Shown here one piece after another: positions 35,598 through 44,700 of a DNA stretch of 64,000 bases. Numbering within the stretch: position 1 is the first letter of the stretch; each line of letters begins with the position of its first letter. Origin of the DNA: CALKZN01 sp050633785 (GTDB lineage: Bacteria; Pseudomonadota; Gammaproteobacteria; Arenicellales; Arenicellaceae); the NCBI GenBank assembly GCA_050633785.1, contig JBOEHE010000022.1, positions 19,536-83,535 of the forward strand, read 5' to 3'. Both the position numbers and the translations under genes were made by a program. The notes under the pieces are model-generated. The model did not search any database, was not told the origin of the DNA, and saw only the letters and a program-made list of their open reading frames with translations.

Positions 35598-36956
35598 TTA
35601 GTTTCGATAGCTGTTGACCAGGATGTCTCTGACGTCATTGCCGGTGACAATCTTTTCTTTGCTGCTGCCAACCCCATAGATTGCAACAGGGGACAACCAT
35701 AAGGTGTCCAGTGCCATATCCAATAAATCTTCAGCAGACAATGTTTTACGGCCAACGCGTTCAATCAAAGGAATATTTACATCATTGATGCCATCAAAGG
35801 CGCGATAGATCACTTCAGTGCAGACCAGTTGGTCAGAACGGAAAAAATCAAAATCAAAGTTATAGCCTTTGCCAGCATGCACGATAACTCTGGCAATGGC
35901 TTGAGCGATGTCTGTTTGTGGCAAATGGGTTCGTAGTATCACAAAAGCGTCGACATTCAGTGTTTCCTGTAATGGACGAAAATGAACGCCATCTTTGAGC
36001 GCTTCAAATGTACAATGATCACCATGCCAGTAGCGTAAATGTCGTGGGTCAGCCTTGATATCGAGTTGTTTCCGGTGTGATTCATAACCCACATACAATG
36101 CTGCGTGTGGCCAGAACCCTGGTAGAAACAGGTTGGTTAAAGCCCCGTTATGGCGAGTTACAAAAATGTCACCAGGTTGCAGGATGTTGTGCAATTGTGT
36201 GCGAACATCTTTTGTCACTTTCTTGTCACCGGGCAAACACAGTTCTGAGACGAGTCGTCCGCTGAGTTCTAAAAAAGCGAACAGAGATTGCTGTCGTGCT
36301 GATGCGCCCCGGCGGCGCCATGAATGATGACGGTAACACAGTCTGGCCCATAAATAACGGTACCAGCGAAGATCCATATAGCGTTCCTGTTCAGGCAACT
36401 TTTCAAAAATTGCCTGCAATGAAGTATCTTTGACTGCAGCGGCAATAAGTTTGTGCTTTTTTTTGAATGTACGGTGAGCTTCGTTGATACGGATCGCATT
36501 GGCCGGCAATGTCAGTGCTGCGTATATGGCACTGCATTGTTTGCGTTCGATACGGTGCTCAGGAAATGCTTCATTGAGTTTGCGCTGGATAATGCTGTCA
36601 TAAGCAACAACATTCAATAAAAAACGATCAATTCGTACCAGAGAACACACTGCTGAATAAGCGATAACAAAATAATGCCAATCATGAGTGGCTGATAACT
36701 CAGCCATGCTTTTTGTATTGGCAATGGCGGTGTCAACGATAGCCCATAAATTGCGCCGAATCGTGATAAAGCGGGCAAACCAGTAGGCAATGGTTTCATC
36801 TTCAACCGGACTGAATAGTTGGTTGTTGATAATATTTTGCAATTGTTCCTGCGTCATAGCCTCTTTTTCCAGAGTCGGAATAGAGTCGTTCAGCGAGTTG
36901 AGTGCCTGAACCTGACGTTGAATAATTGAATTATGATCCATCATAGTCATTCTCAT
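35598..36956 (-). CDS. YiiX/YebB-like NlpC/P60-fold cysteine hydrolase with helical N-terminal domain
   Basis: 452 aa. The C-terminal 200 residues carry the permuted papain-like fold of YiiX proteins: PGDIFVTRHNG, the candidate catalytic His in FWPHAALYVG and the candidate nucleophile in DQLVCTEVIYRAFDG. The N-terminal 220 residues are helical, Arg/Lys-rich and without a signal peptide, suggesting a cytoplasmic protein. Several ATGs cluster at the start (36956, 36950, 36944, 36941), so the N-terminus is uncertain by a few residues. The substrate is unknown; family members are thought to act on amide or acyl linkages. Confidence 0.72.
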   Translation of the reverse strand: MRMTMMDHNSIIQRQVQALNSLNDSIPTLEKEAMTQEQLQNIINNQLFSPVEDETIAYWFARFITIRRNLWAIVDTAIANTKSMAELSATHDWHYFVIAYSAVCSLVRIDRFLLNVVAYDSIIQRKLNEAFPEHRIERKQCSAIYAALTLPANAIRINEAHRTFKKKHKLIAAAVKDTSLQAIFEKLPEQERYMDLRWYRYLWARLCYRHHSWRRRGASARQQSLFAFLELSGRLVSELCLPGDKKVTKDVRTQLHNILQPGDIFVTRHNGALTNLFLPGFWPHAALYVGYESHRKQLDIKADPRHLRYWHGDHCTFEALKDGVHFRPLQETLNVDAFVILRTHLPQTDIAQAIARVIVHAGKGYNFDFDFFRSDQLVCTEVIYRAFDGINDVNIPLIERVGRKTLSAEDLLDMALDTLWLSPVAIYGVGSSKEKIVTGNDVRDILVNSYRN

Positions 36957-37040
36957 TGTTACTGATACTAAATGATATTATCTCCCATAAAAGCAATGGA
37001 ATAAACAATCAAATATCATCGCCCCAGCAAGTTTAGTGTT

Positions 37041-37979
37041 CTAACTGCCAAGAAAGCCACGCACTAGTTCAATCGTTACCGGCAGACTTATGACAGCGAG
37101 TGCTGTTTGAATGGTGACAATTGCCGCCATCAAAGGAGCATCACCGCCCATTTGTCTGGCCAGTGTATAAGAGTTTGCTCCTGTAGGGGCCGCTCCAAAC
37201 AGCACCGCAATAGTCGTTTGCATGGTATCTAAGCCGATAGCGACAGAAACCGTTACTATAATCAACGGAAAGAGCAACATTTTGATACAACTTGATATCA
37301 TAACAGGTACCCATGAAGCTGCCATGGCTCTGACCCGGATATTGGCACCAACACACATAAGCACCACTGGCAAAGCTGCTCCGCCAAGAATTCGGGTCAT
37401 TTCATGCAGAATGGGTACTTCTTTAAAACCAAGGTAATTAAATGTCAATCCTAATGAGACGGCTAATATCAATGGATTTCTTGCTAAATCTTTCAAGGTA
37501 GCAGCAACTATTGCACTTAACTTTGAGTCTGAATGTAGCTGCCAGACCATCAATGTAATTACAACGACATTGGTCATAGGTATTAGCAATGCGGACCCCA
37601 GAGCAGCCATTGAAAGGCCCTGGGTGCCGAATAAACTTTCAGCAATAGCCAGTGCGATAAAGGTATTGTGCCTGGCGCTACCTTGCAAAATAGAAGTGAT
37701 TGCCGGACTGCTGAAACCAAGTAGTTTGCCAAGCAGCATTGACAGAATCACTGCTGAGAAGAAGCCGGAATAAATCACTACTGAAAAGTTGCCCAGCATT
37801 TCCAGTGAAATATCCAGACGAGATGTTTTATAAAATAATAGGGCAGGGAGTAAGACCCAGTAAACCAGCTTGTCATTCAAGTTCCAGAATTCCAGGCTGG
37901 GAACGCTGCCACGGCGTAGACCATAGCCAAGAACAATGAGCAGAAAAATAGGGGCAACAGCTAAAATACTTTCAGACAT
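37041..37979 (-). CDS. AEC-family auxin efflux carrier-like transporter
   Basis: 312 aa with about ten hydrophobic helices in two inverted halves. The opening (ILAVAPIFLLIVLGYGLRRG), GSARHNTFIALAIAESLFG and the C-terminal LFGAAPTGANSYTLARQMGGD are characteristic of the AEC (auxin efflux carrier/malonate) family. The substrate cannot be inferred. It is divergent from the MFS gene, with a 250-base spacer. Confidence 0.87.
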   Translation of the reverse strand: MSESILAVAPIFLLIVLGYGLRRGSVPSLEFWNLNDKLVYWVLLPALLFYKTSRLDISLEMLGNFSVVIYSGFFSAVILSMLLGKLLGFSSPAITSILQGSARHNTFIALAIAESLFGTQGLSMAALGSALLIPMTNVVVITLMVWQLHSDSKLSAIVAATLKDLARNPLILAVSLGLTFNYLGFKEVPILHEMTRILGGAALPVVLMCVGANIRVRAMAASWVPVMISSCIKMLLFPLIIVTVSVAIGLDTMQTTIAVLFGAAPTGANSYTLARQMGGDAPLMAAIVTIQTALAVISLPVTIELVRGFLGS

Positions 37980-38231
37980 AGTGGTTCAAACGATCTGGGG
38001 TCGATGGTGTTGAGTACAGGACATGCCGGTGTTTTCGTTTGACAAAAGGAGTGGGCTTTTTGAGGATTCCTATCAAAATATAAAACACTGACCCTGCTAT
38101 TTTAGCGTATTTTTAGTGTCTCTGTAACGAACAAAACCGGTGAATGCGAACATTGCAAAAACAAAATGATTCAGTTGGTACAAACTACGGCATAATCGGG
38201 GTTTAATGCATACTATATCTGAAGGCTTCAA

Positions 38232-39413
38232 GTGCTAAATTTACCCCGTAATATTTATGTCATGGCTATGGTCATGGCATTCAGTATGTCCAGTGCATCG
38301 CTGATGATTTTGGTCAGCGGTTTATTGGCGACCCATATTGCTCCTTCCCCAAAACTGGCAACTTTGCCTTTGGCTTTTATGGTGATCGGCACAGCATTTA
38401 CTACTATCCCGGCAGCATTGATTATGCAACGAATTGGTCGCCGGGCAGGAATGATGTTAGGAGTGTTGGTATCAATTGCCAGTGCCTTGTTGGCTATGTG
38501 GTCAGCCATGAATGCCAGTTTTACAGGTTTGATGATAGCTTCCGCAGGCATTGGCTTTAATATCGCATTCACTCAAACTGGGCGTTTCGCTATCATTGAG
38601 AGTGCTGTTGATGAGAAACAACAAGCCAAAGGCATTTCCATGGCTCTTCTGGCAGGCTTGGTATCAGCGTTTATTGGGCCACAAATTGGTATCTGGGGCA
38701 AAGATTTAATAGAGTCGCCGCATGGCTATGCTGGTTCATTTCTATTGTTTGTCGTAGTGCAGTTAATGACAATGCTGTTACTCACAATGTTTAAAAATCC
38801 GATAGTAGAAAAAAATGCTGAAAGAGGTACCGGACGACCCTTGCTGGACATTATTAGTCAGCCTGTTTTTATTATTGCTGCTGGTTCTGGAGCAATTGCA
38901 TTTGGTGTGATGACATTGGTGATGACTGCAACACCAATCAGCATGCATGAATTTCACGACCACTCTTTGGAAACGACTAAGTGGGTTATCCAATCACATA
39001 TGGTTGCCATGTTCCTTCCGTCGTTGGTTACCGGTATGTTGCTGACTCGAGTAAATAAAATAAGCTTATTATTGTGGGGTTTGATTATCTATTGTGTTGT
39101 CAGCTTATTTGCTTTTTCTGGAGTGCAAGTAATGCATTATTGGTGGGCATTAGTATTGCTGGGCGTCGGTTGGAATATATTATTTGTGACTTCCACGGCC
39201 TTATTGCCGCAGGCTTATTCAGGTGAAGAACGTTTTAAGGTGCAGGCATGCAACGATTTTCTAGTGTTTGGTTTGCAGGCGTTAGCGTCATTTTCGGCAG
39301 GTTGGCTGTTATTTAAGTTTGGATGGTCGGGCGTTATCTGGGTTTCTCTGTTTATGACAGTGCCGACTATTTTACTGTTGTTTATTGCACGTATGACGTT
39401 GAAAAAATATTGA
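38232..39413 (+). CDS. Major facilitator superfamily transporter
   Basis: 393 aa, twelve hydrophobic helices. The loop 2-3 region contains MQRIGRRAGMMLGV, a typical MFS motif A variant. The GTG start at 38232 is preceded by GAAGG at a workable distance; no better ATG exists before the first helix. The DUF423 gene begins 10 bases after its stop, so the two form an operon. The substrate is unknown. Confidence 0.87.
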   Translation: MLNLPRNIYVMAMVMAFSMSSASLMILVSGLLATHIAPSPKLATLPLAFMVIGTAFTTIPAALIMQRIGRRAGMMLGVLVSIASALLAMWSAMNASFTGLMIASAGIGFNIAFTQTGRFAIIESAVDEKQQAKGISMALLAGLVSAFIGPQIGIWGKDLIESPHGYAGSFLLFVVVQLMTMLLLTMFKNPIVEKNAERGTGRPLLDIISQPVFIIAAGSGAIAFGVMTLVMTATPISMHEFHDHSLETTKWVIQSHMVAMFLPSLVTGMLLTRVNKISLLLWGLIIYCVVSLFAFSGVQVMHYWWALVLLGVGWNILFVTSTALLPQAYSGEERFKVQACNDFLVFGLQALASFSAGWLLFKFGWSGVIWVSLFMTVPTILLLFIARMTLKKY

Positions 39414-39423
39414 GGGCCGAGTA

Positions 39424-39825
39424 ATGAATCAAGCCAATAAAAAAGCTCAATGGACAATTGTTGTAGGAGGGTTGCTGGCTTTTCTAGCAGTGGCTTTAGG
39501 TGCATTTGGAGCGCATGCCTGGTCACCGTTGTTGGCCAAACATGGCACTGAAGCTATTTTTGCAACGGCTTCAGATTATCAATTTTTTCATGCATTGGCC
39601 CTGATTGTCATAGGCACGTTGGCACGGCAGACTGAGCAAATGTCTGGGGTCACCTTGATCACAGCAATGATGAGCCTCGGAACTGTAATTTTTTCAGGCA
39701 GCCTGTATATTTTGTCCTTGAGTGGAATTCGTTGGCTAGGTGCTATTACACCTATTGGTGGAACATTGTTGTTGTTGGCATGGGGCATTTTTATCTGGAA
39801 GAGTTGGATAGATAAAACAACGTAA
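39424..39825 (+). CDS. DUF423 family membrane protein (YgdD-like)
   Basis: 133 aa with four hydrophobic helices. The first contains ALGAFGAHA, the family signature. The second has YQFFHALALIVIG; the third and fourth FSGSLYILSLSG and ITPIGGTLLLLAWG. It is cotranscribed with the MFS transporter upstream. Function is unknown. Confidence 0.9.
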   Translation: MNQANKKAQWTIVVGGLLAFLAVALGAFGAHAWSPLLAKHGTEAIFATASDYQFFHALALIVIGTLARQTEQMSGVTLITAMMSLGTVIFSGSLYILSLSGIRWLGAITPIGGTLLLLAWGIFIWKSWIDKTT

Positions 39826-39887
39826 AGAATAGGCATAGTAAAATGGCTGAATCTAAACGGTTGTTGACAATAAAAAACACAACAAAT

Positions 39888-40343
39888 TTAGTGCTGCATT
39901 TTGTCCAAACCTATCTCTAAACGCCATTGTGCACCTTCCAGGACATCAACGAAGTGTTTTAAGGCTTGAATCATTTCGAACCCTGATTCAGCAATAGCAA
40001 AAAAAGCCTGTCGTGTTTCAGTATCTGCGATTTTCAATTCGTCTGCAATTTCGTCCACTGACTTGCCTAATAAACTGAATAAAACGCGTCTAGTGTTCAC
40101 TTCAGAACCTGTGGCTAACGACCAGAAACGTTCTTCTAATTGTTCAATTTCTTCCTGAGTCAGGACTGCAGAATCGGCGATATAAGACTCACGGTCTTCG
40201 GCAATGGCATAAAGAGCTTGATTGCTGGCGTGTTTGGTCGATGCAGGAGAAACAGTTGAGAGAATACAGGGTGGGGTATGGTTGGCAGAATAAGATACTG
40301 CTGTAAAAACAACAGGCATAGAAACAGCATTACGTTCGGTCAT
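39888..40343 (-). CDS. Hypothetical helical protein
   Basis: 151 aa. AAAAGGA lies 8-9 bases before the ATG, which supports a real gene. The first 45 residues are low complexity and possibly disordered. The remainder is helical (LTQEEIEQLEERFWSLA, SVDEIADELKIADTETRQAF), with a possible HTH-like pair, and ends WRLEIGLDKMQH. No signal peptide and no family recognised. Confidence 0.7.
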   Translation of the reverse strand: MTERNAVSMPVVFTAVSYSANHTPPCILSTVSPASTKHASNQALYAIAEDRESYIADSAVLTQEEIEQLEERFWSLATGSEVNTRRVLFSLLGKSVDEIADELKIADTETRQAFFAIAESGFEMIQALKHFVDVLEGAQWRLEIGLDKMQH

Positions 40344-40752
40344 GATGAATTCCTTTTAGATTAGTAATGGTCGTTATAAGTAGTGTAGTTATTGTGTGCA
40401 ATATGTGAGAGAAATAAGGACAGGTGAAAATGATACCGGAGTATAGTTTGTGATGATTCGCGACAATTGATGAAGTTTCAGCGATATTCAGTGTAATCCG
40501 GTTCATTTTAGCGGTGTTTTTTAGGAGTGTTATTGTTAAAGTTGTTACTGTTTAAAAGTTACTGTTTAAAAGTTGTTATTTAAAAGGCTGTTGTTTAATA
40601 AAATAAATAAGGCTTAAAGCTGGACTCATAATTTGTCACATATTTTGATTATTGTACATAAATCAAATGCATTTTCATATTGCTTTTACACCCTTATCAA
40701 GGTTATTTTGAGAACTTGACCTAAATACTACTCAGGCTACGAAAACCTTATT
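40344..40752. other. Intergenic region upstream of sixA
   Basis: About 410 AT-rich bases with no credible open frame. It carries the short tandem repeats listed at 40535-40596 and presumably the divergent promoters of the hypothetical gene (leftward) and sixA (rightward). No clear terminator or known operator was seen. Confidence 0.5.
40535..40596. repeat. Imperfect 14-15 bp tandem repeat (about four units)
   Basis: Successive units read GTTAAAGTTGTTACT, GTTTAAAAGTTACT, GTTTAAAAGTTGTTA and TTTAAAAGGCTGTTG. It is a local slippage-type array, probably without function, and may vary between strains. Confidence 0.6.
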
Positions 40753-41238
40753 ATGCGCAGACTTATTTTAATTCGGCATGCCAAATCCAGCCATAAACAC
40801 CTTGGACTGGATGATCATGAACGCCCACTCAACCGGCGAGGGGAACGTGATGCGGTTGCGATGGCACGACATATAGCCGACAAAGACGAAATGTTGGATG
40901 TTATTTTTACGAGTACTGCGGCTAGAGCCATTGACTTTGCTCAGTTGATTAGCGAGTTTTCAGGTGCTGCATTGGAGCCAGATTTAAGCTTTTATACTTT
41001 TCGGGCAGATGCCTTGTTGGAAATTCTTTGTAACCTACCTGACAATATTAACCGTGTTGCTGTTGTGGCGCATAATCCTGCGATTACTCAAGTGGTGAAT
41101 CACTTGGTTGGAGCTAATTTGGATAATGTGCCAACGGCTGGGGTTGTTGCCATTGATTGCCACGTTGATAGTTGGGAGAGTTTGAGAAATACCGACTGTG
41201 ATATGGATTATTTTGACTACCCCAAAATGCTGCAATAG
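40753..41238 (+). CDS. sixA: Phosphohistidine phosphatase SixA
   Basis: 161 aa histidine phosphatase of the phosphoglycerate-mutase superfamily. SixA removes phosphate from HPt domains or PTS carrier proteins. The catalytic RHG-like motif is at the N-terminus (LILIRHAKSS); LDDHERPLNRRGERDA follows, with TSTAARAIDFAQLI, and the second catalytic His in VVAHNPAIT. Length matches SixA. The DUF4442 gene lies 26 bases downstream in the same direction. Confidence 0.92.
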   Translation: MRRLILIRHAKSSHKHLGLDDHERPLNRRGERDAVAMARHIADKDEMLDVIFTSTAARAIDFAQLISEFSGAALEPDLSFYTFRADALLEILCNLPDNINRVAVVAHNPAITQVVNHLVGANLDNVPTAGVVAIDCHVDSWESLRNTDCDMDYFDYPKMLQ

Positions 41239-41264
41239 AGATATTAAGATATATTTGAACTGCG

Positions 41265-41720
41265 ATGAAATTATCTCCGAAAAAAATTAATCTATTCGCG
41301 ATGTTGAACCTGCCTTCAGCGTGGTCATGTGGTGTGCGAGTTAAATCCTTGTCTGATGATAGTTGCACCGTTACAGTCAAACACCGCTGGATCAATAAGA
41401 ACCCCTTTAAATCAATGTATTTTGCGGTGCAGGCAATGGCAGCTGAGTTAAGTACAGGGGCTCTGGTCATTGGTCACATTCGTGAAACCGGGCATAAAAT
41501 ATCCATGTTAGTGGCAAATAACAATTCGTCATTCAGCAAAAAAGCGACGGGTCGCATTAACTTTATCTGCGAAGATGGTCAACAGATTGCAGATGCCATT
41601 CAAAAGACCATCGAAACGGGAGAAGGGCAGACTGCTTGGATGAAATCGGTTGGTATTAATGAACAAGGAGTGATTGTCTCTACATTTAATTTTGAGTGGA
41701 CTGTCAAAATTAAGAGCTGA
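41265..41720 (+). CDS. DUF4442 hotdog-fold protein
   Basis: 151 aa. The pattern (FAMLNLPSAWSCGVRVKSLS, KNPFKSMYFAVQAMAAELSTGAL) matches the DUF4442 branch of hotdog thioesterase-like proteins. No catalytic residue can be named with certainty; an acyl-CoA thioesterase role is only suggested. It follows sixA closely and is convergent with lhr. Confidence 0.85.
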   Translation: MKLSPKKINLFAMLNLPSAWSCGVRVKSLSDDSCTVTVKHRWINKNPFKSMYFAVQAMAAELSTGALVIGHIRETGHKISMLVANNNSSFSKKATGRINFICEDGQQIADAIQKTIETGEGQTAWMKSVGINEQGVIVSTFNFEWTVKIKS

Positions 41721-41727
41721 CAAGAGC

Positions 41728-44700
41728 TTAAATTTTACCTTTTGGAACCATAAAATTTCCAGGGTTTTGTCGTTGCAATAAAATGTTTTTAATTTGCCAT
41801 TCTTTGTCAGGTGTCTGTGGTTGTAGATAGTTGGTTTGTTTGCCTTGTTGCACAGCAATCGGCACACCATTTTTGAATAAAATACGATGACTGGCTTGAG
41901 CCGTGATACGCTGTCCTGGAAGAATTATTCCCACCAAATTCAAAGGGTCGGCAGCGCAAATGGTAATCAATGAGTCTGATTTTTTCTTGCGTTGTTTGCG
42001 TAATAGACCAACCGCATCTGGGCTGGCAAACTGTTCGCCGCTGAAGCCGTCTACAAAGCGGCCACCACGAATTTCACCACGAGCTTCCAAACGCCTGAAG
42101 ACATATAACAACTCACGCCAGGGCGGCAAGCCAGTTTCTCGTTCTAATAATTTTCTGAAGACTACTCCATAACGGATCAACAGAGTTTCAGCGATAAATT
42201 CCAGTGTTTCATAAGGAGTTTGCAGCCAGCGGTGCTTCTGGTTGCTTATTTCCTGTGGTGTTGCAACTTGACCATTTGCATTGGCACTAAGTTCCTGCCT
42301 GTTCAGCAGCACCCAGCGTCCTGCATTATCGATTGAGTTCAGAGGAGTGATTGAGCGTTGTCTGGCACGACGGGCGATTTCGTTTTTCTTTTTCGTTGGT
42401 GTGATCAGCGCTCGCAAACCAGCAAAACTGTCTGAATTGACCAATCCATTGCTGACCAGTTCCCCCAGGGCTGTTTCGGCTTGATTGCGCAGCATCCCCT
42501 GCGGATTGCTGTGGCTATGGTGTAGTTCTGAGAAAAACGAAGCGCCTTGCTGTTGCAAACTGCTCAGAAGTAGTTGTGCGCTTGATGACAACTCAAGTTC
42601 TCTGGCTTGGGCTTGTTGGTGAAGCTCCAGCCAGATGGCTTGGTGTTGGCGTTCGATAAAACTGACCGGGGTGGTTTTAATCGGACCTTTACTGCTTGAT
42701 TTTTTGTTGCTCTTTGACTTGTTGGATTGTGATTTGTTGGCAAAACGTAACCAGGTGAACTCACCACTCATGCATAATTGATCTACGGCAAAACTTTCAA
42801 AATGATCCACTCGATCGGGTAAAATATCTGTTTCCCAGGCGCAGGCAGGAATGCTGAAACCTTCGAGCTGGCGCAGAGTGTTGGCAACTGCCAATGTGCC
42901 TTCGGGGCGTTCTTCGCCCAGATGGTGCCAGTCAAACAAAAACATCATAAATTCAGCCGGGGTCACTGGTTTTATTTCGTTGCGCAGCTTTTTCAGGGTA
43001 TAACGATGAATTCTTGCCAGTAAGCCACGTTCACACCACTGTGTTTCTGGAGCGGTATCTTCAGCCAATTGTGCAGGTGTGAGGGGGGAGAATTGGCCTT
43101 GCATGGCATAACCTTCCTGCTCCAGAGCCAGACAAGCGAGAGCGATATCGTTGTTGTTGATATGCAGGCTCTGGGCCAAAGCACCCTCACTGACAGGGCC
43201 TAAACCTTGCAATCGACCTCGAACCAATTCGATCAATGCGGTGTGAGGCTCCCAGTCTATTTGACTGGCTGCTCCTACTGCATCGATATCGGGGCTTGTT
43301 AATCCCTCAGGAAACAGACTACGCAGCAGAGCCAGGCGTTCGGCGCAGACCCAGATAGCGTGTGGACCAGCTTCTGAGTCAAATTTAAACAAGGCGGCAC
43401 GCTTATCAGCCGTTAAGGTCTCAAACAAACTCTGCCACTTATTTTGCTTGGCTTCTTGTTCGGTGATAAAACCCAACATCAAGAGGGCATCGTGTGCCTC
43501 ATCTGTTGTGTTGACTTCTGGCCAGGCTTCACTGCAAACCTGCTCAATGGCAGCTGGGTCCAACGTGCCTATGTCACGAGCACTTTCCACATCCATAGTT
43601 CGGTTGGCGTTGACGGCACGTGTGCGACGTTCTTCTGCGGGTGCATCATCAAGAAAGGCATAGGGTTTTGCTGTGAGAATCTCTTGTGCCAGTGGTGATG
43701 GTGTGACCAGATCACGGCAACTGATTATGACTTGTTGGGTTTCAATTTTTTCCAACAACTGTTGCAGTCCATCAATGTCCATTACCTGATGTAAGCAATC
43801 ATAAATGGTCTGGTTCACTAATGGATGGTCTGGTATTTCTCGCTCGCCAACGATGTTATCCTGACAGGCTATCTGGTCAGGAAACACTACGGCAATTAAA
43901 TCTTCGGCATTGTTACGTTGGAAAATGGCTGGTACGCGTTTACCGCTTTGGTTGCGTTTGACTGCCAAAGCAATGCTGGCATCCCAACGCCAGTGCGTAG
44001 GAAACAAAGGGGCTTGCAGTACTGCTTGAGTAACTACCCGTTCAATTGAGGTAGACTTTAAATAATGAATCACTTCTTCGAGAGGAAAGCTGTGAGTTGA
44101 CCCAAGAGAAATGACGATGCTGTCTTCGAGTGCCGCGGCTTGTAATTCAAAGTTGAATTTTCGGCAGAATTTTTTGCGTAATGCCAAACCCCAGGCGCGA
44201 TTCAAACGTGAACCATAAGGTGAATGAATCACGATATGGTGGTCACCTGTTTCGTCAAAAAAACGTTCAAAGAAAATATGCTTCTGAGTTGGCATACCTT
44301 GCAGGGCTGCTTGTGTTGCTGCTAGATATTCGACCAATTGCAAAGCAGCAGCCGGGCAGATATGAATTGTGTTGACCACCCAATCGGTAGTGCTGTCAAC
44401 ACCCGACTCTGGCAGGCGTTCAGCGACTTGCTGGCGCAGATTTGACACCGCTTCGCTGAGTTCGTTGGTTCGACCCGCACCTTCACCCAACCAGAAAGGG
44501 ATGCTGGGCGGTAAGCCATGAGCATCTTCTACTCTGACAATGCCGTTTTCAACACGCAGAATTCTATAGGACTGATTGCCTAACTGGAAAATATCTCCGG
44601 GCATGCTTTCTATGGAAAAATCCTCGTTCAGTGTTCCAATCTTATGGCCTTGAGGTTCTAGCATGACGTCATAGTCGAAGTGATCAGGAATAGCCCCAGC

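Noticed and set aside
5674..40737. Shared 14-mer CTAAATACTACTCA upstream of DAHP synthase and sixA
   Set aside because: Several exact 14-mers are expected by chance in 64 kb, and it has no dyad symmetry.
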